In this document: one piece after another, positions 1 through 10,808 of the stretch | Layout: each line of letters opens with the position of its first letter | Position numbering within the stretch: the first letter of the stretch is position 1 | Source: Arenicola marina | Lineage: Eukaryota; Annelida; Polychaeta; Arenicolidae | DNA: 64,000 nucleotides | Assembly (NCBI GenBank): GCA_964019135.1 | Contig: OZ025249.1 | Location: 2,418,001-2,482,000 of the forward strand | Reading direction: 5' to 3' | Notes under the pieces: model-generated | Told to the model about the DNA's origin: nothing | Database searches by the model: none | The model's input: the letters and a program-made list of their open reading frames with translations, nothing else | Position numbers and translations under genes: made by a program

Positions 1-367
1 GTATTCACTGAGCACTCTATGATGTCCCTGCTTACAGTGTATTAACTATGCACTCTATGATGTCCCTGCCTACAGTGTATTAACTGAGCACTCTATGATG
101 TCCCAGCCTACAGTGTATTAACTGAGCACTCTATGATGTCCCAGCCTACAGTGTATGAACTGAGCACTCTATGATGTCCCAGCCTACAGTGTATTAACTG
201 TACACTCTATGATGTCCCAGCCTACACTGTATTAACTGAGCACTCTATGATGTCCCAGCCTACAGTGTATTAACTGAGCACTCTATGATGTCCCAGCCTA
301 CACTGTATTAACTGAGCACTCTATGATGTCCCAGCCTACAGTGTATTAACTGAGCATTCTATGATGT
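1..367. repeat. 38-bp minisatellite in the intron upstream of the first visible exon
   Basis: Ten head-to-tail copies of a 38-bp unit with core GCACTCTATGATGTCCCAG, at exact 38-bp steps from position 12 to 354. Copies differ by a few substitutions (for example CCCTG for CCCAG near 28). The array runs off the left edge of the window and stops 27 bp before the exon at 394, so it fills the end of an intron whose donor is not visible. The unit contains no obvious GTAAGT donor, unlike the arrays in the next introns. Confidence 0.9.
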
Positions 368-393
368 ACTGTTGATGTTCCTGTTGTTTCCAG

Positions 394-480
394 GTCCATC
401 GAGTGCTGATGATTCTCACCCTCTTCCTGACTCTGGCTGGCTTCATCGTCATCTTTATCCATGTCAAGGGCTACAGTGGG
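394..480 (+). CDS. FRRS1: FRRS1-like exon a: b561 transmembrane helix with haem-ligand His (VHR)
   Basis: This exon encodes 29 residues beginning VHRVLMIL and ending HVKGYSG. A strongly hydrophobic run of about 20 residues (from VLMILTLF to IVIFIH) forms one transmembrane helix. In the cytochrome b561 family the His of the VHR motif at the start of this helix is a haem b ligand. The acceptor is a T/G-rich tract ending in CAG at 391-393. The donor is GTAAGT at 481, and the last exon bases (CTACAGTGGG) recur in the following intron repeats. The reading frame is open and phase 0 at both ends. It joins cleanly to the exon at 4444, giving the GYSG-HLEGFLAAHPPLG sequence expected of the family. Confidence 0.85.
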
Positions 481-1021
481 GTAAGTGGTGAGGGTGACAG
501 TGTGGTCAGTGGTGGGGGTGACTGTGGGGTAAGTGGTGGGGTGGGACTGTGGGGTAAGTGGTGGAGAATGACAGTGGGGTAAGTGCTGAGGGGCGACAGT
601 GGGGTAAATGGTGGGGGGTGAGAGTGGGGTAAGTGGTGAGGGTGACAGTGGGGTAAGTGGTGGGGGGTGACAGTGGGGTAAGTGGTGGGGATGGCAATGG
701 GTAAGTGGCGAGGGGTGACAATAGGGTAAGTGTTGGGGTGACAATGGGGTAAGTGGTGGCGGTGACAGTGGGGTAAGTAGTGTGGGTGACTGCGAGGTAA
801 GTGGGGGTGTCCGGCAGTGGGGTAAATTGGTCGGGGTGACAGTGGGGTAAGTGGTGGGGGTCAAGTGGCGTCAGTGGTGGAAGGGTCAGAGTGGGGATAA
901 GTGGTGGGGGTGACAGTTAGGTAAATGATGCGGGTGAAGTGGAGTGGGTGGTGGAAGGGTGAGAGTGGGTTACGTGATGAGGTGGGGTGAGAGTGGGGCA
1001 AGTGCTGGAGGGGTAACAGGC
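481..1021. repeat. Degenerate ~24-bp G-rich repeat at the start of intron 1, each unit a donor copy
   Basis: The intron opens with GTAAGTGGTG, and this is echoed about every 21-33 bp by near copies of ACAGTGGGGTAAGTGGTG (for example around 524, 549, 576, 623, 646, 669). The copied segment joins the last 8-10 bases of the exon (ACAGTGGG) to its splice donor, so the array is a series of degenerate duplications of the 5' splice junction. Copies diverge more here than in the following 73-bp array, which suggests an older or decaying edge. The + strand is strongly G-rich. Confidence 0.8.
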
Positions 1022-4000
1022 GGCTAGGTGGTGGGAGGTGACAGTGTGGTGAGTGGAGGGGGTGGGGTCATTGACTCCAGCATGGACTACAGGCGGGAAG
1101 TGGTGGGAGGTGACAGTGTGGTGAGTGGAGGGGGTGGATTCATTGACTCCAGCATGGACTACAGGCGGGAAGTGGTGGGAGGTGACAGTGTGGTGAGTGG
1201 CGGGGGCGGGGTCATTGACTACAGCATGGACTACAGTCGGGTAGGTGGTGGGAGGTGACTGTGTGGTGAGTGGTGGGGGCGGGGTCATTGACTCCAGCAT
1301 GGACTACAGTCGGGTAGGTGGTGGGAGGTGTCAGTGTGGTGAGTGGTGGGGGCGGTGTCATTGACTACAGCATGGACTACAGTCGGGTAGGTGGTGGGAG
1401 GTGACAGTGTGGTGAGTGGCGGGGGCGGGGTCATTGACTCCAGCATGGACTACAGTCGGGTAGGTGGTGGGAGGTGACAGTGTGGTGAGTGGCGGGGGCG
1501 GGGTCATTGACTACAGCATGGACTACAGTCGGGTAGGTGGTGGGAGGTGACAGTGTGGTGAGTGGCGGGGGCGGGGTCATTGACTCCAGCATGGACTACA
1601 GTCGGGTAGGTGGTGGGAGGTGACAGTGTGGTGAGTGGCGGGGGCGGGGTCATTGACTCCAGCATGGACTACAGTCGGGTAGGTGGTGGGAGGTGACAGT
1701 GTGGTGAGTGGTGGGGGCGGGGTCATTGACTCCAGCATGGACTACAGGCGGGTAGGTGGTGGGAGGTGACAGTGTGGTGAGTGGTGGGGGCGGGGTCATT
1801 GACTCCAGCATGGACTACAGGCGGGTAGGTGGTGGGAGGTGACAGTGTGGTGAGTGGCGGGGGCGGGGTCATTGACTACAGCATGGACTACAGTCGGGTA
1901 GGTGGTGGGAGGTGACAGTGTGGTGAGTGGCGGGGGCGGGGTCATTGACTACAGCATGGACTACAGGCGGGTAGGTGATGGGAGGTGACAGTGTGGTGAG
2001 TGGTGGGGGCGGGGTCATTGACTCCAGCATGGACTACAGTCGGGTAGGTGGTGGGAGGTGACAGTGTGGTGAGTGGTGGGGGCGGGGTCATTGACTACAG
2101 CATGGACTACAGTCGGGTAAGTGGTGGGAGGTGACAGTGTGGTGAGTGGTGCGGGCGGGGTCATTGACTCCAGCATGGACTACAGGCGGGTAGGTGGTGG
2201 GAGGTGACAGTGTGGTGAGTGGCGGGGGCGGGGTCATTGACTACAGCATGGACTACAGGCGGGTAGGTGGTGGGAGGTGACTGTGTGGTGAGTGGTGGGG
2301 GCGGGGTCATTGACTGCAGCATGGACTACAGTCGGTTAGGTGGTGGGAGGTGACAGTGTGGTGAGTGGTGGGGGCGGGGTCATTGACTCTAGCATGGACT
2401 ACAGGCGGGTAGGAGGTGGGAGGTGACAGTGTGGTGAGTGGTGGGGGCGGGGTCATTGACTGCAGCATGGACTACACTCGGGTAGGTGGTGGGAGGTGAC
2501 AGTGTGGTGAGTGGTGGGGGCGGGGTCATTGACTACAGCATGGACTACAGGCGGGTAGGTGGTGGGAGGTGACAGTGTGGTGAGTGGTGGGGGCGGGGTC
2601 ATTGACTCCAGCATGGACTACAGGCGGGTAAGTGGTGGGAGGTGAAAGTGTGGTCAGTGGCGGGGGCGGGGTCATTGACTCCAGCATGGATTACAGGCGG
2701 GTAGGTGGTGGGAGGTGACAGTGTGGTGAGTGGTGGCGGCGGGGTCATTGACTACAGCATGGACTACAGGCGGGTAGGTGGTGGGAGGTGACAGTGTGGT
2801 GAGTGGTGGGGGCGGGGTCATTGACTCTAGCATGGACTACAGGCGGGTAGGAGGTGGGAGGTGACAGTGTGGTGAGTGGTGGGGGCGGGGTCATTGACTA
2901 CAGCATGGACTACACTCGGGTAGGTGGTGGGAGGTGACAGTGTGGTGAGTGGTGGGGGCGGGGTCATTGACTACAGCATGGACTACAGGCGGGTAGGTGG
3001 TGGGAGGTGACAGTGTGGTGAGTGGTGGGGGCGGGGTCATTGACTCCAGCATGGACTACAGGCGGGTAAGTGGTGGGAGGTGAAAGTGTGGTCAGTGGCG
3101 GGGGCGGGGTCATTGACTCCAGCATGGATTACAGGCGGGTAGGTGGTGGGAGGTGACAGTGTGGTGAGTGGTGGCGGCGGGGTCATTGACTACAGCATGG
3201 ACTACAGGCGGGTAGGTGGTGGGAGGTGACAGTGTGGTGAGTGGTGGGGGCGGGGTCATTCACTCCAGCATGGACTACAGTCGGGTAGGTGGTGGGAGGT
3301 GACAGTGTGGTTAGTGGTGGGGGCGGGGTCATTGACTACAGCATGGACTACAGTCGGGTAGGTGGTGGGAGGTGACAGTGTGGTGAGTGGTGGGGGCGGG
3401 GTCATTCACTCCAGCATGGACTACAGTCGGGTAGATGGTGGGAGGTGACAGTGTGGTTAGTGGTGGGGGCGGGGTCATTGACTACAGCATGGACTACAGT
3501 CGGGTAGGTGGTGGGAGGTGACAGTGTGGTGAGTGGTGTGGGCGGGGTCATTGACTCCAGCATGGACTACAGGCGGGTAGGTGGTGGGAGGTGACAGTGT
3601 GGGGAGTGGTGGGGGCGGGGTCATTGACTACAGCATGGACTACAGGCGGGTAGGTGGTGGGAGGTGACAGTGTGGGGAGTGGCGGGGGCGGGGTCATTGA
3701 CTACAGCATGGACTACAGTCGGGTAGGTGGTGGGAGGTGACAGTGTGGTGAGTGGTGGGGGCGGGGTCATTGACTGCAGCATGGACTACAGGCGGGTAGG
3801 AGGTGGGAGGTGACAGTGTGATGAGTGGTGGGGGCGGGGTCATTGACTCCAGCATGGACTACAGGCGGGTAGGAGGTGGGAGGTGACAGTGTGGTGAGTG
3901 GTGGGGGCGGGGTCATTGACTCCAGCATGGACTACAGGCGGGTTGGATGGTTGGAGGTGAAAGTGTGGTGAGTGGTGGGGGCGGGGTCATTGACTACAGC

Positions 4001-4317
4001 ATAGACTACAGTCGGGTAGATGGTGGGAGGTGATAGTTTGGTGAGTGGTGTGGGCGGGGTCATTGACTACAGCATGGACTACAGTCGGGTAGATGGTGGG
4101 AGGTGACTGTGTGTTGAGTGGTGGGGGCGGGGTCATTGAGTCCAGCATGGACTACAGTCGGGTAGGTGGTGGGAGGTGACAGTGTGGTGAGTGGCGGGGG
4201 CGGGGTCATTGACTCCAGCATGGACTACAGGCGGGTAGGTTGTGGGAGGTGGTAGTGTGGTGAGTGGTGGGGGCGGGGTCATTGAGTCCAGCATGGACTA
4301 CAGTCGGGCAAGTGATG
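1022..4317. repeat. 73-bp G-rich minisatellite of intron 1 (about 45 copies)
   Basis: About 45 copies run from the CATGGACTACAG at 1081 to the one at 4292. Spacing is 72 bp for the first copies and 73 bp afterwards. Each unit combines a ~25-bp half (GTAGGTGGTGGGAGGTGACA...) with a ~48-bp half (GTGAGTGGTGGGGGCGGGG... then TCATTGACTCCAGCATGG). Both halves start with a donor-like motif (GTAGGT, GTGAGT) preceded by exon-end-like bases such as CTACAGTCGG. The unit therefore looks built from two of the shorter repeats upstream plus extra sequence. G runs lie on the + (non-template) strand throughout. Larger blocks are duplicated inside the array: the stretch around 2370-2760 closely resembles 2810-3190. 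Confidence 0.88.
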
Positions 4318-4443
4318 AAAATGGATGGAGGAGTAGTTGCGATTGCAGGCGTAGGAGGAGTCACACTTGATCACGTCACGTGACCATGCCAGGTTTCAAT
4401 GGGGTAACCTATACCTGACTCTATTTGTTCCCCCCCCCCCCAG
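4318..4443 (+). other. Unique 3' end of intron 1 with poly-C splice acceptor
   Basis: The 73-bp repeat ends here and about 126 bp of single-copy sequence leads to the acceptor. The polypyrimidine tract is CTATTTGTT followed by a run of 12 C (4430-4441), with AG at 4442-4443. The next exon starts at 4444. A possible branch site lies in ACCTGACTC near 4412-4422, which is inference. Confidence 0.7.
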
Positions 4444-4512
4444 CACTTGGAGGGATTCCTAGCCGCCCACCCTCCCCTTGGCATCGTGGTCACAGCCTTG
4501 GTCATCATCAAT
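4444..4512 (+). CDS. FRRS1: FRRS1-like exon b: HPPLG haem-ligand motif and start of next helix
   Basis: This exon encodes 23 residues, HLEGFLAAHPPLG then IVVTALVIIN. The His of HPPLG is a conserved haem ligand of the b561 family, and the following hydrophobic stretch begins a transmembrane helix completed by the next exon (PIMAAC). The donor is GTAAGT at 4513. The exon's last ~21 bases (ACAGCCTTGGTCATCATCAAT, written here in full only to 4512) are repeated with the donor in 48 further copies downstream. Because the repeat is 48 bp, the exon frame stays open through the whole array to a TGA at 6904-6906. The gapless extension is best read as intron, since splicing at 4513 restores the family sequence directly in the exon at 6995. 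Confidence 0.85.
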
Positions 4513-6830
4513 GTAAGTCTCTTCATGTTTAACATTAACACAGCCTTGGTCATCATCAATGTAAGTCCCTTCATGTTTAACATTGACACAGCCTTGGTCA
4601 TCATCAATGTAAGTCCCTTCATGTTTAACATTGACACAGCCTTGGTCATCATCAATGTAAATCCCTTCATGTTTAACATTGACACAGCCTTGGTCATAAT
4701 CAATGTAAGTCCCTTCATGTTTAACATTGACACAGCCTTGGTCATCATCAATGTAAGTCCCTACATGTTTAACATTGACACAGCCTTGGTCATCATCAAT
4801 GTAAGTCTCTTCATGTTTAGCATTAACACAGCCTTGGTCATCATCAATGTAAGTCCCTTCATGTTTAACATTGACACAGCCTTGGTCATCATCAATGTAA
4901 GTCCCTTCATGTTTAACATTGACACAGCCTTGGTCATCATCAATGTGAGTCCCTTCATGTTTAACATTGACACAGCCTTGGTCATCATCAATGTAAGTCC
5001 CTTCATGTTTAACATTGACACAGCCTTGGTCATCATCAATGTAAGTCCCTTCATGTTTAACATTGACACAGCCTTGGTCATCATCAATGTGAGTCCCTTC
5101 ATGTTTAACATTGACACAGCCTTGGTCATCATCAATGTAAGTCCCTTCATGTTTAACATTGACACAGCCTTGGTCATCATCAATGTAAGTCCCTTCATGT
5201 TTAACATTGACACAGCCTTGGTCATCATCAATGTAAGTCTCTTCATGTTTAACATTGACACAGCCTTGGTCATCATCAATGTAAGTCCCTACATGTTTAA
5301 CATTGACACAGCCTTGGTCATCATCAATGTAAGTCCCTTCATGTTTAACATTGACACAGCCTTGGTCATAATCAATGTAAGTCTCTTCATGTTTAACATT
5401 AACACAGCCTTGGTCATCATCAATGTAAGTCCCTTCATGTTTAACATTGACACAGCCTTGGTCATCATCGATGTAAGTCCCTTCATGTTTAACATTGACA
5501 CAGCCTTGGTCATCATCAATGTAAGTCCCTTCATGTTGAACATTGACACAGCCTTGGTCATAATCAATGTAAGTCCCTTCATGTTTAACATTGACACAGC
5601 CTTGGTCATCATCAATGTAAGTCCCTTCATGTTTAACATTGACACAGCCTTGGTCATCATTAATGTAAGTCCCTACATGTTTAACATTGACACAGCCTTG
5701 GTCATAATCAATGTAAGTCCCTTCATTATTAACATTGACACAGCCTTGGTCATCATCAATGTAAGTCCCTTCATGTTTAACATTGACACAGCCTTGGTCA
5801 TCAATGTAAGTCCCTTCATGTTTAACATTGACACAGCCTTGGTCATCATCATTGTAATTCCCTTCATGCTTAACATTGACACAGCCTTGGTCATCATCAA
5901 TGTAAGTCCCTTCATGTTTAACATTGACACAGCCTTGGTCATCATCAATGTAAGTCCCTTCATGTTTAACATTGACACAGCCTTGGTCATTAATGTAAGA
6001 CCCTTCATGTTTAACAATGACACAGCCTTGGTCATCATCAATGTAAATCTCTCCATGTTTAACATTGACACAGCCTTGGTCATCATCAATGTAAGTCTCT
6101 TCATGTTTAACATTGACACAGCCTTGGTTATCATCAATGTAAGTCCCTTCATGTTTAACATTGACACAGCCTTGGTCATCATCAATGTAAGTCCCTTCAT
6201 GTTTAACATTGACACAGCCTTGGTCATCATCACTGTAAGTCCCTTCATGTTTAACATTGACACAGCCTTGGTCATCATCAATGTAAGTCCCTTCATGTTT
6301 AACATTGACACAGCCTTGGTCATCATCACTGTAAGTCCCTTCATGTTTAACATTGACACAGCCTTGGTCATCATCGATGTAAGTCCCTCCATATTTAACA
6401 TTGACACAGCCTTGGTCATCATCGATGTAAGTCCCTCCATGTTTAACATTGACACAGCCTTGGTCATCATCGATGTAAGTCCCTTCATGTTTAACATTGA
6501 CACAGCCTTGGTCACCATCAATGTTAGTCTCTTCATGTTTAACATTGACACAGCCTTGGTCATCATCAATGTAAGTCCCTTCATGTTTAACATTGACACA
6601 GCCTTGGTCATCATCAATGTAAGTCCCTTCATGTTGAACATTGACACAGCCTTGGTCATCATCAATGTAAGTCCCTTCATGTTTAACATTGACACAGCCT
6701 TGGTCATCATCAATGTAAGTCCCTTCATGTTTAACATTGACACAGCCTTGGTCATCATCACTGTAAGTCCCTCCATGTTTAACATTGACACAGCCTTGGT
6801 CATCATCAATGTAAGTTACTTCAATGACGT
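4490..6830. repeat. 48-bp minisatellite spanning the exon b 3' end and donor (49 copies)
   Basis: Counting ACAGCC from 4492 to 6790 gives 2298 bp, or 48 steps of 48 bp less two 3-bp deletions (near 5797 and 5985). That makes 49 copies including the authentic exon end. Each unit has ~24 exon-derived bases (ending ATCATCAAT) and ~24 intron bases (GTAAGTCCCTTCATG...). Nearly every copy keeps GTAAGT; exceptions include GTGAGT (4945, 5089), GTAAAT (4657, 6051), GTAAGA (5995), GTAATT (5850) and GTTAGT (6522). The first copy is half exon and half intron, so the array grew from the splice junction itself. In the exon frame each unit reads TALVIINVSPFMFNID. Other frames and the opposite strand are also open, so openness alone is not evidence of coding. 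Confidence 0.95.
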
Positions 6831-6994
6831 ACACAACTGTTATAAACAGGAGTGGAATGACAAATACAACTGGCATAAACATGCCCTGAATTATACTGTT
6901 AAATGAACCTTAACTTATTTCTGATGATGAACCGCAAACTAGTGCTGGCAATGAGTCATGAATGAATACTGACAACACACCTTTTACCCTTCAG
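6831..6994 (+). other. Unique 3' end of intron 2 with splice acceptor
   Basis: About 165 bp of single-copy, AT-richer sequence follows the last degenerate 48-bp unit. The pyrimidine tract CTTTTACCCTTCAG (6981-6994) gives the acceptor. Reading through from exon b would stop at TGA 6904-6906 inside this stretch. Confidence 0.7.
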
Positions 6995-7094
6995 CCCATC
7001 ATGGCGGCCTGCCGGCCACATCCGGGCACTTCAAAGAGGACCATGTTTAACTGGGCGCATTGGGCAGTGGCCAACCTGGCCCTCATACTGGCCG
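6995..7094 (+). CDS. FRRS1: FRRS1-like exon c: NWAHW haem-ligand helix
   Basis: The exon is 100 bp, entering in phase 0 and leaving one base for the next exon. It encodes PIMAACRPHPG, then TSKRTMFNWAHWAV and NLALILAG (the last residue is split by the intron). The short basic loop RPHPGTSKR, followed by FNWAHW, is the most diagnostic FRRS1-type motif in the window; the His of NWAHW is a haem ligand. The donor is GTAAGT at 7095. As with exon b, the last 19 exon bases and the donor form the unit of the following 36-bp minisatellite. Confidence 0.87.
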
Positions 7095-10000
7095 GTAAGT
7101 GTGTCTACCACCTGGCCCTCATACTGGCCGGTAAGTGTGTCTACCACCTGGCCCTCATACTGGCCGGTAAGTGTATCTACCACCTGGCCCTCATACTGGC
7201 CGGTAAGTGTGTCTACCTCCTGGCCCTCATACTGGCCGGTAAGTGTATCTACCACCTGGCCCTCATACTGGCCGGTAAGTGTGTCTACCACCTGGCTCCC
7301 ATACTGGCCGGTAAGTGAGTCTACCACCTGGCTCCCATACTGGCCGGTAAGTGTGTCTACCACCTGGCCCTCATGCTGGCCGGTAAGTGTGTCTACCACC
7401 TGGCCCCCATACTGGCCGGTAAGTGAGTCTACCACCTGGCCCCCATACTGGCCGGTAAGTGTGTCTACCACCTGGCCCTCATACTGGCCGGTAAGTGTCT
7501 CTACCGCCTGGCCCTCATACTGGCCGGTAAGTGTGTCTACCACCGGTCCTCATACTGGCCGGTAAGTGTGTCTACCACCTGGCCCTCATACTGGCCGATA
7601 AGTGTGTCTACCACCTGGCCCTCATACTGGCCGGTAAGTGTCTCTACCACCTGGCCCCCATACTGGCCGGTAAGTGTGTCTACCACCTGGCTCCCATACT
7701 GGCCGGTAAGTGAGTCTACCACCTGGCTCCCATACTGGCCGGTAAGTGTGTCTACCACCTGGCCCTCATGCTGGCCGGTAAGTGTGTCTACCACCTGGCC
7801 CCCATACTGGCCGGTAAGTGAGTCTACCACCTGGCCCCCATACTGGCCGGTAAGTGTGTCTACCACCTGGCCCTCATACTGGCCGGTAAGTGTCTCTACC
7901 GCCTGGCCCTCATACTGGCCGGTAAGTGTCTCTACCGCCTGGCCTTCATACTGGCCGGTAAGTGTATCTACCACCTGTCCCCCATACTGGCCGGTAAGTG
8001 TGTCTACCACCTGGCCGGTAAGTGTGTGTACCAACTGGCCCTCATACTGGCCGGTAAGTGTGTCTACCACCGGTCCTCATACTGGCCGGTAAGTGTGTCT
8101 ACCACCTGGCCCTCATACTGGCCGGTAAGTGTATCTACCACCTGGCCCTCATACTGGCCGGTAAGTGTCTCTACCACCTGGCCCCCATACTGGCCGGTAA
8201 GTGTGTCTACCACCTGGCCCCCATACTGGGCTGTAAGTGTGTCTACCACCTGTCCCTCATACTGGCCGGTAAGTGTGTCTACCACCTGGCTCCCATACTG
8301 GCCGGTAAGTGTGTCTACCACCTGGCTCCCATACTGGGCGGTAAGTGTGTCTACCACCTGTCCTTCATACTGGCCGGTAAGTGTGTCTACCACCCGGCCC
8401 CCATACTGGCCGGTAGGTGAGTCTACCACCTGGCCCCCATACTGGCCGGTAAGTGTGTCTACCACCTGGCCCTCATACTGGCCGGTAAGTGTCTCTACCG
8501 CCTGGCCTTCATACTGGCCGGTAAGTGCATCTACCACCTGGCCCCCATACTGGCCGGTAAGTGTGTCTACCACCTGGCCGGTAAGTGTGTGTACCAACTG
8601 GCCCTCATACTGGCCGGTAAGTGTGTCTACCACCGGTTCTCATACTGGCCGGTAAGTGTGTCTACCACCGGCTCTCATACTGGCCGGTAAGTGTATCTAC
8701 CACCTGGCCCTCATACTGGCCGGTAAGTGTGTGTACCACCTGATCCTCATACTGGCCGGTAAGTGTATCTACCACCCGGCCCCCATACTGACCGGTAAGT
8801 GTGTCTACCACCGTCCCTCATACTGGCCGGTAAGTGTGTCTACCACCTGGCCCTCATGCTGGCCGGTAAGTGTGTCTACCACCTAGCCCTCATACTGGCC
8901 GGTAAGTGTGTCTACCACCTGACCCCATACTAGCCGGTAAGTGTGTCTACCACCTGGCCCCCATACTGGCCGGTAAGTGTGTCTACCACCTGGTCCCCAT
9001 ACTGGCCGGTAAGTGTGTCTACCACCTGGCCCCCATACTGGCCGGTAAGTGTATCTACCACCTGGCCCTCATACTGGCCGGTAAGTGTATCTACCACCTG
9101 GCCCCCATACTGGCCGGTAAGTGTGTCTACCACCTGGCTTCCATACTGGCCGGTAAGTGTGTCTACCACCGCCCCTCATACTGGCCGGTAAGTGTGTCTA
9201 CCACCGGCCCTCATACTGGCCGGTAAGTGTATCTACCACCTGGCCCTCATACTGGCCGGTAAGTGTGTCTACCACCTGGCCCTCATACTGGCCGGTAAGT
9301 GTGTCTACCACCCGGCCCCCATACTGGCCGGTAAGTGTGTCTACCACCTGGCCCTCATGCTGGCCGGTAAGTGTGTCTACCACCTAGCCCTCATACTGGC
9401 CGGTAAGTGTGTCTACCACCTGGCCCCCATACTGGCCGGTAGGTGTGTCTACCACCTGGCCCCCATACCGGCCGGTAAGTGTGTCTACCACCTGGCCCCC
9501 ATACTGGCCGGTAAGTGTGTCTACCACCTGGCCCTCATACTGGCCGGTAAGTGTATCTACCACCCGGCCCCCATACTGGCCGGTAAGTGTGTCTACCACC
9601 TGGCTCCCATACTGGGCGGTAAGTGTGTCTACCACCTGGCCCCCATACTAGCCGGTAAGTGTGTCTACCACCTGGCCCCCATACTGGCCGGTAAGTGTGT
9701 CTACCACCTGGCCCCCATACTGGCCGGTAAGTGTGTCTACCACGTGGCCCCCATACTGGCCGGTAAGTGTGTCTACCACCGCCCCTCATACTGGCCGGTA
9801 AGTGTGTCTACCACCGGCCCTCATGCTGGCCGGTAAGTGTGTCTACCACCTAGCCCTCATACTGGCCGGTAAGTGTGTCTACCACCTGGCCCTCATACTG
9901 GCCGGTAAGTGTATCTACCACCCGGCCCCCATACTGGCCGGTAGGTGTGTCTACCACCTGGCCCCCATACCGGCCGGTAAGTGTGTCTACCACCTGGCCC

Positions 10001-10808
10001 TCATACTGGCCGGTAAGTGTGTCTACCACCGCCCCTCATACTGGCCGGTAAGTGTGTCTACCACCGGCCCTCATGCTGGCCGGTAAGTGTGTCTACCACC
10101 TAGCCCTCATACTGGCCGGTAAGTGTGTCTACCACCTGGCCCTCATACTGGCCGGTAAGTGTGTCTACCACCTGGCCCCCATACTGGCCGGTAAGTGTAT
10201 CTACCACCCGGCCCCCATACTGGCCGGTAGGTGTGTCTACCACCTGGCCCCCATACCGGCCGGTAAGTGTGTCTACCACCTGGCCCCCATACTGGCCGGT
10301 AAGTGTGTCTACCACCTGGCCCTCATACTGGCCGGTAAGTGTATCTACCACCCGGCCCCCATACTGGCCGGTAAGTGTGTCTACCACCTGGCCCCCATAC
10401 GGGCCGGTAAGTGTGTCTACCACCTGGCCCCCATACTGGCCGGTAAGTGTGTCTACCACCTGGCCCCATACTGGCCGGTAAGTGTGTCTACCACCTGGCC
10501 CTCACACTGGCCGGTAATTGTGTCTGCCACCTGGCCCTCATACTGGCCGGTAGGTGTGTCTACCACCCGGCCCCCATACTGGCCGGTAGGTGAGTCTACC
10601 ACCTGGCCCCCATACTGGCCGGTAAGTGTGTCTACCACCTGGCCGGTAAGTGTGTCTACCACCTGGCCCCCATACTGGCCGGTAAGTGTGTCTACCACCT
10701 GGCCCTCATACTGGCCGGTAAGTGTGTCTACCACCTGGCCCCCATGCTGGCCGGTAAGTGTGTCTACCACCTGTCCCTCATACTGGCCGGTAAGTGTGTC
10801 TCCCACAT
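7076..10808. repeat. 36-bp minisatellite spanning the exon c 3' end and donor (about 100 copies)
   Basis: The unit is CTGGCCCTCATACTGGCCG plus GTAAGTGTGTCTACCAC, 19 exon-derived and 17 intron-derived bases. The first copy is the real exon-intron junction. The array spans 7076 to about 10808, roughly 103 copies, with recurring variants: CTCC or CCCC for CCTC, a GTAAGTGAGTC form, 1-bp-shorter CACCGGCCC and CACCGCCCC forms, and truncated units (near 8000, 8570, 10640). GTAAGT is kept in the great majority, with occasional GTAGGT. In the exon frame units read HLALILAGKCVY until the first GTGAGTC variant creates a stop at 7316-7318. Multi-unit blocks recur: 7273-7560 resembles 7680-7950, and 9780-10000 resembles 10030-10290. 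Confidence 0.94.

Noticed and set aside
346..1300. Pro/Thr/His-rich minus-strand frames (172, 71 and 127 residues)
   Set aside because: They are the reverse complement of G-rich intron 1 repeats, with composition explained entirely by the repeat.
4447..6906. 819-residue open frame (and an 807-residue frame on the opposite strand) as a repeat membrane protein
   Set aside because: It is exon b read through a 48-bp minisatellite. 48 is divisible by three, so most frames on both strands stay open. Splicing at 4513 to 6995 restores the family sequence.
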